Assembly (NCBI GenBank): GCA_014804425.1 | Contig: JAAUZV010000020.1 | Coordinates: 1-64,000 of the forward strand | From: Lachnospiraceae bacterium | GTDB taxonomy: Bacteria > Bacillota > Clostridia > Lachnospirales > Lachnospiraceae | Reading direction: 5' to 3' | DNA length: 64,000 bases | Shown: positions 45,171 through 55,000 of the stretch, piece after piece | How positions within the stretch are numbered: position 1 is the stretch's first letter | How the letters are laid out: every line of letters starts with the position of its first letter | Made by a program: the position numbers and the translations under genes | Notes under the pieces: generated by a model | Database searches by the model: none | The model's input: only the letters and a program-made list of their open reading frames with translations | Told to the model about the DNA's origin: nothing

Positions 45171-46286
45171 ATGGAGCATAAAACGGAAATGAAACCGCCC
45201 GTGGAAATACGCTTCCGAAAGGAGCTGGATGCGCTGAAAGCGCTGGATACGGGGAAAAAACCCTTAAACTGGAAATTGTCGCCCCAAGCGGTACGGACGT
45301 TTATTTTAGGAAGCAGGGAACCGCTGATTGTGAACGGGGAAGAAATTGTGATCCGGAAAAAATATCTGGGTAACGATGCGCTTGTGGAGCGCTGCATTAT
45401 TACGCTGGCGGGCAACCGGGGATTGATGCTGGTAGGAGAGCCGGGTACGGCCAAAACCATGCTGTCGGAGCTTTTGTCTGCGGCGATCAGCGGCACCAGC
45501 ACCAATACGATCCAAGGGACGGCGGGCACTACCGAGGATATGATCAAGTATAGTTGGAACTACGCGCTTTTGCTGGCAAAAGGACCGGTTCGGGAGGCAT
45601 TGGTTCCGTCCCCTTTGTATGTGGGAATGGAGCAGGGGATTCTGACGCGGTTTGAGGAAATTACCCGTACCCCGGCGGAGATTCAGGATAGCCTCATCAG
45701 CGTACTCAGCGACAAGGTGCTGAATGTGCCGGAGTTTGGTGATGCGGGGCTTCTTTTTGCAAAAGCGGGATTTAATGTGATCGGAACGGCAAATACGAGA
45801 GACAAGGGTGTCAACGAAATGAGCAGCGCCCTAAAGCGCCGTTTTAATTTTGAAACCGTCATGCCTGTCCGGGATGTGGCGCAGGAAAAGCAGATCATTA
45901 TCAATGAAGTAGAAGCGCTTGCGCAGGAAAGTCAGATTGATATGCCGGTGGATGAGGATGTGGCGGAGCTCTTAGCGTCTACTTATCATGAGCTCAGAGA
46001 AGGTGTCTCCTCCATGGGACATCGTATTGACCGTCCCTCCGCGGTCATGAGTACGGCGGAGGCGGTATCCGTCTACTATCAGACCATGATGACGGCCTAC
46101 TATTATGGCGATTCTCATATGGACATGGGCTGTCTGGTGCAGAATCTGGTGGGCGCCGTGCAGAAGGAAAATAGTGATGATATGGAAAAGCTGCGCAGCT
46201 ATTTTCAGACGGTCGTGCGGGATAAAGGTGGAAAAGAGGGCGGTCTATGGAACAATTATTACGAGGCAAGGAAATACCTGAGGTAA
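45171..46286 (+). CDS. MoxR-type AAA+ ATPase (YehL-like)
   Basis: This 371-residue AAA+ ATPase is the MoxR type: Walker A G-E-P-G-T-A-K-T near 88, sensor I A-N-T-R-D-K-G near 208, and sensor II G-H-R-I-D-R-P-S near 284. The Walker B position reads T-R-F-E-E with Glu where Asp is usual. MoxR proteins work with VWA proteins as chaperone-like pairs, and one lies two genes downstream. The gene set matches E. coli yehL-yehM-yehP-yehQ plus yehI. The ATG at 45171 follows GGGGAGG. It overlaps the next gene by 40 bases. Confidence 0.85.
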   Translation: MEHKTEMKPPVEIRFRKELDALKALDTGKKPLNWKLSPQAVRTFILGSREPLIVNGEEIVIRKKYLGNDALVERCIITLAGNRGLMLVGEPGTAKTMLSELLSAAISGTSTNTIQGTAGTTEDMIKYSWNYALLLAKGPVREALVPSPLYVGMEQGILTRFEEITRTPAEIQDSLISVLSDKVLNVPEFGDAGLLFAKAGFNVIGTANTRDKGVNEMSSALKRRFNFETVMPVRDVAQEKQIIINEVEALAQESQIDMPVDEDVAELLASTYHELREGVSSMGHRIDRPSAVMSTAEAVSVYYQTMMTAYYYGDSHMDMGCLVQNLVGAVQKENSDDMEKLRSYFQTVVRDKGGKEGGLWNNYYEARKYLR

Positions 46287-48760
46287 TTTCTGAAGTACCT
46301 GCGGTTAATTTCGAGACACCCGCGGTAATTCCTGACATACCTGCGGTAATTCCCGAGAAAGCCGCGGTCATTCCTGCGTCGGCGACCTATGATGTAAGCC
46401 GGCCCGTGCTTTATTTTCCGGTGCGCCATCACAGTCCTGCCTGCGCATTTCATCTGAAACGGGCGATCGAGGCTTATGCGCCCGACTGTATTTTGATCGA
46501 AGGTCCGCAAAATGCGCAGGATATGGTGCCGGTATTGACGCACGAGGATACCAAGGCGCCGATTGCCCTGTATTATTTTTTTAAAGATCAAAAGGGGCTG
46601 TTAAGTGAGGAAAAAGAGGACTATAAATGCTATTATCCGTTTCTGGATTATTCTCCCGAGCTTGTGGCTTTAAGAGCGGCAAAGGAGAGGAATATTCCCG
46701 CCCTGTTTATCGATCTTCCCTACGGTGAAATTCTATTAGGGACCAAAGAGCATAAGGGCATCCGCGCAGAGGGGGAAAAGCAGACATACAATGACGACTA
46801 TCTGCTCAGCCGCAGCCGGTACATCGAGCTTCTCTGTGAAAAGAGCGGACTTCGGAGTTTTGACGAGCTGTGGGAGAAATATTTTGAGATCGGGGGTCTT
46901 TATCAAAAGACGGAGGATTTTGTCAGTCAAATGCTTTTTTACTGCGGACTGACAAGAAGTCATACCCCCAGAGAGGAAATGGAGGCGGACGGATGCCTTC
47001 TGCGCGAGCGGTATATGGCGAAACAGATTGCGGAGGCTTCCGAGAGGTATGGGCGGATTTTAGTCGTGACCGGAGGATTTCATACCGGTGGATTAACGGA
47101 ATTGTTAGAGCAGCAGAATGATCGGCTTGTGTATACGGGGGATCGGATAAAGCTTCATGGACTGACTGCCGGGGAGCAGGGCGTCTATCCGTTAGCGTAT
47201 TCCATGGAGGCTGCCGATGCGCTCAACGGTTATGCCAGCGGGATGCAGTCCCCGGGCTTTTATGAGCGGGTGTGGGAGGAGCTTTCAGAAAAGGGGGCGC
47301 CGGACGGGATTTACGGAGGTGCGGTGCTTCATCAGTTAGTAGGCGCGGGAAGGCGTGCGAGAAAGAAAAAGGAAAGCCTCTCCTCCTATGATGTGATCTG
47401 CGCGCTTTCTATGGCAAAGGGGCTGGCGGCGCTCAGGGGAAAGCAGGAGCCGGGGCTGTATGAGCTTCGGGATGCGGCGCTTTCTTCTTTTGTCAAGGGA
47501 GAGTGCAGTCCTTCGACAGATCTGCCCCTCCGGATTTTGAAAGAACTGAATACGGGGGATCAGGTAGGGGCGCTCTGTGCGGATGCGCTTCGCCCGCCGC
47601 TTCTTGCAGACTTTGAAGAACAGTGCAGGAAATTCGGCTTTAAGATACAGGTGTCCGCCAGGCAGGAAGTAACGCTGGAGTTGTTTACGAAGAAAAAGCA
47701 TCTTTCCATGAGCCGTTTTCTGTACCGGATGGATTTTCTGGGAACCGGATTTGCGAAAAGAAAAAAGGGCTCCGATCTGATGAGCAGGCGGGACAAAAGC
47801 CGGATCAGGGAGGTCTGGAGCTATCAGTTTTCCAGTCATGTTCTGGCGGCGCTTGTGGATGTGTCCATGGCCGGAGGAACCGTGGAGGAAGCTTCCCGGT
47901 CGCGGTTAAACCGACAGTTTTTAGGAAGCAGCACAAGCAGGGAAGCCGCGCTTCTGATGACGCAGAGCTTTTTAATGGGATTTTTGGAAGAACAGGCGGG
48001 GATGGAGGCGCATGTAAAAGAAGTGCTTGCTGAGGACGGGGATTTCTTTTCTTTGGCCGAGGGCTTTTCCCATCTGAAAATGCTTTATGAATTAAAAGAA
48101 TTATATCAGGTGGAGGATTCCTCTAAACTTCAGGAGCTGCTTTCCATCTGCTTTCAGAAAATCGTGCAGCTCCTGCCCTCCATGGCGCAGGTGAAGGAGG
48201 AACAGATGCAGAAATGTATGGAGAGCTGCCTGTCCCTCTATCAAATGACCGGGAAGAAGGGGTTTGAGCATTTTCATCCGGTTCTTATGGATTCTTTCGA
48301 ACGGCTTTTGGACAGAGATCATGTGCAGCCCGGATTGGAGGGAGCCGTACTGGGGCTTTTATACGGCTATGACAGCCGATACGACGACCGGATACAGGAG
48401 ACGGCTGCGGGCTATCTGCAGGGTACGGAGGAAATGCAGATGAACAGCGCGGCATTTTTGCGGGGGCTGTTCTATACAGCAAGGGATTTTGTGTTTGTGC
48501 GGGAGAGCTTTCTTACCATGATCGATGGGCTGCTTGCAAAGCTTTCCGCGGAGGCATTTATGAAACTGCTGCCGGAGCTTCGCCAGGCATTCGGATATTT
48601 TACTCCTCTTGAGACCGACCGGCTCGCAGGAAAGGCGGCGGCGCTCCATGGAGTCAAAAAACAGGAACTTTTAAGAGGCAGAATTGTCTCGGCTTTTGAA
48701 TATGAATATGGAGAGACACTGGATGCCTATGCCGCGAAGCGGATGGGGGAAAACAGATAA
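46247..48760 (+). CDS. DUF5682 protein (YehM-like)
   Basis: This 837-residue protein matches DUF5682. After an N-terminal tail of about 50 residues built on an eight-residue P-A-V-I-P-type repeat come the conserved blocks V-R-H-H-S-P-A-C near 63, I-L-I-E-G-P near 84 and V-V-T-G-G-F-H-T-G-G near 276. The H-H-S, I-E-G and G-x-H blocks recall the TIKI/TraB and EreA enzyme superfamily, so a hydrolase role is possible but unproven. The last 400 residues look helical. GAGGGCGG precedes the ATG at 46247, inside the end of the ATPase gene. Its TAA shares a base with the next ATG. Confidence 0.8.
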   Translation: MEQLLRGKEIPEVISEVPAVNFETPAVIPDIPAVIPEKAAVIPASATYDVSRPVLYFPVRHHSPACAFHLKRAIEAYAPDCILIEGPQNAQDMVPVLTHEDTKAPIALYYFFKDQKGLLSEEKEDYKCYYPFLDYSPELVALRAAKERNIPALFIDLPYGEILLGTKEHKGIRAEGEKQTYNDDYLLSRSRYIELLCEKSGLRSFDELWEKYFEIGGLYQKTEDFVSQMLFYCGLTRSHTPREEMEADGCLLRERYMAKQIAEASERYGRILVVTGGFHTGGLTELLEQQNDRLVYTGDRIKLHGLTAGEQGVYPLAYSMEAADALNGYASGMQSPGFYERVWEELSEKGAPDGIYGGAVLHQLVGAGRRARKKKESLSSYDVICALSMAKGLAALRGKQEPGLYELRDAALSSFVKGECSPSTDLPLRILKELNTGDQVGALCADALRPPLLADFEEQCRKFGFKIQVSARQEVTLELFTKKKHLSMSRFLYRMDFLGTGFAKRKKGSDLMSRRDKSRIREVWSYQFSSHVLAALVDVSMAGGTVEEASRSRLNRQFLGSSTSREAALLMTQSFLMGFLEEQAGMEAHVKEVLAEDGDFFSLAEGFSHLKMLYELKELYQVEDSSKLQELLSICFQKIVQLLPSMAQVKEEQMQKCMESCLSLYQMTGKKGFEHFHPVLMDSFERLLDRDHVQPGLEGAVLGLLYGYDSRYDDRIQETAAGYLQGTEEMQMNSAAFLRGLFYTARDFVFVRESFLTMIDGLLAKLSAEAFMKLLPELRQAFGYFTPLETDRLAGKAAALHGVKKQELLRGRIVSAFEYEYGETLDAYAAKRMGENR

Positions 48761-49905
48761 TGGGTAATGAATGGAACGGGGATACCGGTCAATTAAACAG
48801 ATGGCGGCTGATTCTGGGCGGTTATGCAAAGAAGCAATTGGATTTTACGGACGGAGCGGCACTGGAAAACGGCATTTCCTGTATGGACTTAGAGGAGGCG
48901 CTGGATTTTCTTTATAACAGAGAGCAGGGGGAGGATGTACGCAGAGAGGGCGGAACGGGAGGAAGTCATCTGACCGCGGCCACATGGATCACCCGCATCA
49001 GGAAGCTGTTTCCGAAGGAAACCGTTGAGATTCTGGAGCGTCATGCCCTGGACCGCTATGGAATGACGGAGCTTCTTACGGATAAAGAAGTATTGGAAAA
49101 ACTGGAACCAAATCAGGAACTGTTAAAAACCATTTTGCAGTTAAAGCATTTGATGAAGGGCGAGGTGCTGGATACGGCGCGCCGGATCGTAAAAAAGGTG
49201 GCGGAGGAAATTGCCGAGAAGTTAAACCAGGATCTCAAACGTTCACTTCTCGGAAAAATTGACCGGAATGCGAGCAGCCCGATTCCTTCCATGCGCAATC
49301 TGGACATACGCAAGACCATCCGTAAAAATATGAAGCACTATGACACGGAAAACCAGAGACTTTTGATCGAGCAGGTGTATTTTAATAATCGGACGAGACG
49401 CTACAGTAAGTGGAGAGTCATTATTGCCGTGGATGAAAGCGGTTCCATGCTGGATTCTGTCATTCACAGCGCGGTCATGGCCGGCATCTTTGCAAAGCTT
49501 CCGATGCTGGATACACGGCTTGTGATTTTTGATACGCAGGTAGTGGACTTAAGCGCGCATCTGGAGGACCCCGTGGCGACGCTGATGAGCGTCCAGCTCG
49601 GCGGGGGTACTTATATTGCGGGGGCTTTACAGTATTGCGAGACGTTGATCGAAAATCCCCATAGAACCATGGTGGTGTTAGTTTCCGACCTGTGTGAGGG
49701 AGGCAGCATTCAGGGGCTTCTCGGAACCAGCCGGGGCATGATCGAGAGCGGGGCAAAATTAATCTGCCTGACTGCGCTGGACATGGACGCAAATCCGGTC
49801 TATGACAGACATACGGCACAGCGCCTTGCGGATCTGGGGGCCCATGTGGGAGCCATGACGCCGGAAGCGCTGGGGGACTTTATGGGAAAGATCATGAACG
49901 GCTGA
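48760..49905 (+). CDS. VWA domain protein (YehP-like)
   Basis: This 381-residue protein has a helical N-terminal half and a C-terminal von Willebrand A domain from about residue 220. The metal site (MIDAS) is intact: D-E-S-G-S-M near 226, the Thr in G-G-G-T-Y near 285, and Asp in V-S-D-L-C near 311. There is no signal peptide, so it is cytosolic, like VWA partners of MoxR ATPases. It starts one base before the end of the DUF5682 gene. Clients are unknown. Confidence 0.85.
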   Translation: MGNEWNGDTGQLNRWRLILGGYAKKQLDFTDGAALENGISCMDLEEALDFLYNREQGEDVRREGGTGGSHLTAATWITRIRKLFPKETVEILERHALDRYGMTELLTDKEVLEKLEPNQELLKTILQLKHLMKGEVLDTARRIVKKVAEEIAEKLNQDLKRSLLGKIDRNASSPIPSMRNLDIRKTIRKNMKHYDTENQRLLIEQVYFNNRTRRYSKWRVIIAVDESGSMLDSVIHSAVMAGIFAKLPMLDTRLVIFDTQVVDLSAHLEDPVATLMSVQLGGGTYIAGALQYCETLIENPHRTMVVLVSDLCEGGSIQGLLGTSRGMIESGAKLICLTALDMDANPVYDRHTAQRLADLGAHVGAMTPEALGDFMGKIMNG

Positions 49906-49947
49906 TGAAGGTCTGCCGGTGCGGGTTACAGCCAAAAGGAGCAGTAC

Positions 49948-52071
49948 ATGGATACTTTGACGGATTTGATAGAAAAGGTGGACGATGATTACCTGATCGG
50001 TCTGAGCAATAAAGGAACGCTGAAGCGTGCCTATAAGGATTTGGAGCAGGAAAATCCCGTTTTGACAAGCCAGGGGGAAGATGCGCAGGTTGCAGCGCAG
50101 ATTGCAGCGCAGGTTGCAGCGCAGATTGCGCTGAAGGAAGAAACCTGCGTGCTGCGCGTACCTTTGGGAGAAAGCAGCTGCAGCTGTCCCTCACAAAGCA
50201 TCTGCAGGCATATCATAACAGCGATCCTGTGGATGAAGAAAAAAGCGGAGTCCGGAGGGGAAAAAGGGGATACTGAGAAAACAGAATTATTGGAGTTACC
50301 GAAGGAACGCATGATACGCGCCTGCGGCAGCAGGCATTTAAGCGTATTCCTCGCCCACATCAGACAAGGAGCGCTTCCGCCGATAGAAGAAAGCTCCATT
50401 GTTACGGTAAAGCTTCCGTGGGAAAATGCGGTTGTGAAGCTGTTGGAGCCCTTCGCCTATTCCACCTGCAGCTGCCACAGTAAAGAACTGTGTACCCATA
50501 AAGCGCAGGCAGTGCTCGCCTATCAGATCGAAAAAGGAAAATTAACGCTCGATGAACTGGACGTCGGCAGGGAGACCGAAAATTCATGGGATGAAAATCT
50601 GATAAAACAGGCATGCGGCAATGTGTGTGAAGAACTCTGTGATCAAATCTGCACCGGGTTGTCAAGGCAGTCGCCGGAAGTTTCGGAAAGTCTGGAACGT
50701 CTGGCAGTGATCACACACCGCGCGGGACTGCCGGTTCTGGAAAGCGGACTGAGGGAAGCGGCCGCTTATTATCAGCAGTATTTTTTGCGTTCGGCAGCAT
50801 TTGCATGTGAGACGCTTTTCAAAAAAATACTGATTCTTTACCGGAAAGCACAGGATTTGATGAGAGCCGAAAATCAGGAGGAGATTCGCGCGCTTGCAGG
50901 AACCTTTCGGGATACCTATGAGCCGGTGGGGCGGCTGCATCTGATGGGTATGGGCGGAAGATCCTTCAAAAGCAAGACCGGGTATGAGGGAGAAATCTAT
51001 TATTTTCTTGAAACAGGACAGAAAAAATGGTATACATGGACCGATGCGCGGCCGGTGTTCTATGAGGGAACCCGCAGGAGACCGCCTGCAGGCTCGGAGA
51101 ATGCCGCCGCGCCCTGGGGCTTAAACTGCAGTCGGGAACAGATGCAGAAGTTGGAATTTGATCTTCAAAACGCGAAAGCTGCGTCCGGCGGGAGGCTGTC
51201 GGTGAGTCAGGAGACCAAGGGCGAGATCACGGGCGCAGGAAGCATTGATTCAGAAGAAGTAAGCAGCATGATCGTGTGGGATTATGAAATGCTCCTGAAA
51301 AGTTGTTTCGGACGTGAGGAAGGGGAATTTGATACAGAATCCGAAACGGAAGATCAGACGGAAGGAACGAACAGGACAACGGGCAGGCGGGAGCGCCTTG
51401 CGCTGGTGGGTGCAGTCAGATGGGGGGAGACATCCTTTGATACGGTTTCCCAGCGTTTTTCTTGGAGCATGTATGACGAGACAGGAAGAAAGCTGTATAT
51501 TTCACTGAAATATACGAAGGAGGAACGTCTGACCATCAGCCTTCTGGAACGTCTGGAACAGCGCCTTCGAAAGCGTACGCAGGAAAGCATTGTATTCTTC
51601 GGTTCGTTATATATGGATGAGGAGCGCAGGCTGTGCCTGTATCCGATTGAATTCTTTTTTAAGGAGGAGGACCCGATAGAGAACCCGCCAAAAACGAAAG
51701 AACATGCGGATGCGGACAAGACGGTGTCCGCAGAGATTTTGCGCACGATGGATCAGTATGTTCGGGAATCCGCAAAACAGCTTTCGGATCTGTTTGTCAG
51801 CGGGCTCTATTCGGTACAGGAGGAAACGATCTCACAATTATCCGTCGTTTCCGAGGAGGGAGAGCGTCTCGGACTGCATCGGGCGGGAGCGGAGTTTGCC
51901 TGTATCGCCGGGCTTCTGAAGGAAAAACGGCACCGCATGGAATTTTCACCGGAGCCGGTCATACATGCGCTTGCAAACCTGAGCGACTATATAGGCGCCT
52001 GCCTCGAAAAGCTTTCCTATGACACCGCGCGCCTTGCCATGAACGACACGGAAGAAGCAGATAAAAAATAA
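49948..52071 (+). CDS. SWIM zinc-finger protein (YehQ-like)
   Basis: This 707-residue protein carries a SWIM motif C-S-C-P-S-Q-S-I-C-R-H at about 76-88. A second C-x-C-x5-C-x-H (C-S-C-H-S-K-E-L-C-T-H) lies near 172-184. SWIM fingers bind DNA or protein. Before the first finger is an Ala/Gln repeat (A-A-Q-V/I). The remaining about 500 residues show no known motif. GGAGCAG precedes the ATG at 49948, 42 bases after the VWA gene. Confidence 0.82.
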   Translation: MDTLTDLIEKVDDDYLIGLSNKGTLKRAYKDLEQENPVLTSQGEDAQVAAQIAAQVAAQIALKEETCVLRVPLGESSCSCPSQSICRHIITAILWMKKKAESGGEKGDTEKTELLELPKERMIRACGSRHLSVFLAHIRQGALPPIEESSIVTVKLPWENAVVKLLEPFAYSTCSCHSKELCTHKAQAVLAYQIEKGKLTLDELDVGRETENSWDENLIKQACGNVCEELCDQICTGLSRQSPEVSESLERLAVITHRAGLPVLESGLREAAAYYQQYFLRSAAFACETLFKKILILYRKAQDLMRAENQEEIRALAGTFRDTYEPVGRLHLMGMGGRSFKSKTGYEGEIYYFLETGQKKWYTWTDARPVFYEGTRRRPPAGSENAAAPWGLNCSREQMQKLEFDLQNAKAASGGRLSVSQETKGEITGAGSIDSEEVSSMIVWDYEMLLKSCFGREEGEFDTESETEDQTEGTNRTTGRRERLALVGAVRWGETSFDTVSQRFSWSMYDETGRKLYISLKYTKEERLTISLLERLEQRLRKRTQESIVFFGSLYMDEERRLCLYPIEFFFKEEDPIENPPKTKEHADADKTVSAEILRTMDQYVRESAKQLSDLFVSGLYSVQEETISQLSVVSEEGERLGLHRAGAEFACIAGLLKEKRHRMEFSPEPVIHALANLSDYIGACLEKLSYDTARLAMNDTEEADKK

Positions 52072-52088
52072 AAAGGGGGTATCACACA

Positions 52089-55000
52089 ATGAATTTAAGC
52101 GAAGAGAGAAACTATCAAAAACGCATGGATACGCTGGACCTGATGGGACTGACCGAGCAAAACAGGATTCTTGCGGAACAATATCTGGACATGACCGGGC
52201 CGGAAAACAGAGAGCTCCTTGAGAAAGCGGAGCATCAGGATTTTTCCGTACTGGATCAGGAGAAAAGGCGGAAATGTAACGAGTATGCGGAGCACTTAAA
52301 GAAACGGGGACGAATGGATGAGGTGGGTCGTTACGTGCGGTTTGCGGCGGCAGTCGGAGGCTCCACGGCCTATTATGTGCTTCTTACCTATGGGTGGAAT
52401 CTGAATGCCTATCAGGAATTTTTGACAAGGGAGCAGACGGCAGCCATGCGTGCAGAGGGGATCGCTTGGAACAACTATGCGCTGAAAAATGCCGTATCCG
52501 GCGTCGATCAGAAAAACCCCAAGGTATTAAGAGACGCCATGAACCTGTGCTATCATAAGAGCGATAACGCAAGGGTGCTGCTGGCGGGGATCAGTCTGTA
52601 CCATACAAGATCCGAGAAAGCGCAGGGAGGATTTTTGAAGGCATTGTTTTCCAAAGGAACCCCCGAAGAAGGCGTGCAGGATGCAGTCAAATGTGTGGAA
52701 AGTAATCTGATCGGCAGTATCTCGAATCTTTTTACGGGCGCACGTCCGACCGACGCGGAAATCCAAAAGCTTCAGTCCTATGTACGGGACGGGAAAGTGA
52801 ATGAGCCGTTTCCGCAGGAGCTGTATGACATTCTGCGCGGAAAACAGATATCCGAGTATCTGGAAACGCTGCTTGCGGGCGTGGCCTTTCTGGCGATCGA
52901 GCATTCTTCAAAATGTGTCTCGTTCCTCTGTCTGACAGCGGCAATGGATGCACAGATCAATAAGGATACAACCCTTGATATTTGTATAAAAATCGGTGAC
53001 AGGGTATGGTTTTTTGACCATATCGGGGAGCTGGAGAATCTGCTTCCCATCAAAAAAGAAAGCTATGTGCTTTGGTGCCTGAGACAAGGGGCGGACGCAC
53101 CGCTACGGCGTATGATCCAAAATCACCCGGAGGTCATCAAACAGGTAATCTCCAAATTATCCACCGATGACTATCAGTATTTGTTAAAAAAGGCAGAGAC
53201 GGCGAACCCGAAGCTGTATCAGGAAATGAGCTTATCAAGCGATGGAGAATTCCGTGTGAAGCTGGCGGAGGAGCTCGTCGGTCGTATCAATAAAGGAAAG
53301 GTTGAGGCGAAACAGTATTTGCTGGGTGAGGAAAATCTGGATGCGTTGTATCCGTTTGTGGAGGAATGGCGGGGCGGATATGATTATGATTCCAATCGCT
53401 GTGGGAAAATCCGCACGCTCAAGAGCAACAGCAAGGAGCAGCAGATGTACCGCCGGGCCGTGGTATTGGAAGGCCTGGGCATGAAGTCGCAGTATTTCAG
53501 ATCGTATTGGTATGATGGTTCTAATTCAGTGGATAAACAGGAGATCATGGACATCCTGAAGATTTACGGGGAAGAACAGCTTCCGTTTGCTTATCAGATG
53601 GATTCGCTGGGAGCAATCTATGATGGTTTCTATTCCGAAAAGAGCAAGGTGGCATACATGGACGAATGTGTGTCGGTGCTGCGCATGAAAAAACCGGAAT
53701 GGGGCGGAGAGTTTGCGTCCGCTGCGAAAGAAGGCTCTGCGATCGTCCGCTATCTCTGCATCCGGGTACTGGATTATTTTTGGCAGGAGTACAGCGAGGT
53801 CTTGTTATCCTGTGCTATGGACAGCTCGAAGCAGGTACGGGAGCTTTTGGAGGCGGTCTATGTCAGCCACAGGGAATGGGAGCCGCAGATCAAGGCCATG
53901 CTGAGCTCAAAGAAATCCCAGGAGCGCGAGATGTCCGTACTGGTACTGAAAAAATGGGGCGTATCCTCCTATCGCGATGCATTCGAAGCGGCGCTTGCCG
54001 TCGAGAAGAGTAAAAAAATAAAAGAGCTGCTGCAAAACTGTCTCGGTATAGAAAGCGACGAGGCAGAACAGGCAGGGGAGCAGACAACCGGCGAGCTTGC
54101 AAAGGCAATTTTGAAGGGCGGAAAGAAACGGAAGGTAGCGTGGGTGTTTGAAACAGGAGCGCCGTTTACGGAGGTACACAAGCTGGACGGCACGCCGGCA
54201 TCCGAGGACGATCTGGCAGCGGTTCTTGTCGCTTATGCGGATATGAACATACCGGGTGTAAACAAAGAAGCCGCAAAGCTTGCCGCGGATCTGAACGCAA
54301 AAGAGCTGGCCTTTTATATGGGGATGTTGTTTAACAAGTGGCTGGAAACCGGAGCGGAATCAAAAAAGAAATGGGTGCTGTATGCGACGTCTATTCATGG
54401 CGGGGAGGAGATCGTACCTGTTCTGCACGCACAGATCAAAGATTGGGCGGAGGCGTCAAGAGGAGCGATTGCGGCTGACGCAGTCAAGGCGCTTTCCGTA
54501 AACGGCAGCCCTACGGCGCTGTTGATCGTGGATCAGATTTCGCGCAAATTCAAGCATCGTCAGGTGCGGAAAGCGGCTGCGGACGCACTGACCTATGCCG
54601 CCAAAGAGCTGGGTATCACAAGGGCGGAGCTTGAGGACCGTATTGTACCGAATCTGGGCTTTAATGAGCGGATGGAGCAGACCTTTGACTACGGAACCCG
54701 GAGCTTTAAAGTGACGCTGACAGCCGCGCTGGAGCTTCAAGTATACGATGAGGACGGCAAGAAGGTAAAGAGTCTGCCCGCTCCCGGCAAAAAGGATGAT
54801 CCTGAAAAGTCCAAAGCGGCAAGCGATGCCTATAAGCTGTTGAAAAAACAGTTAAAGGCCGTCGTGACCAATCAAAAGCTTCGTCTGGAGCAGGCACTCA
54901 GCGCGGAACGTCTGTGGAAGGCGGAGCAGTGGAAGGAGCTGTTTGTAAAAAATCCGGTGATGCACCAGTTTGCGATCGGCTTGATCTGGGGCGTCTATGC

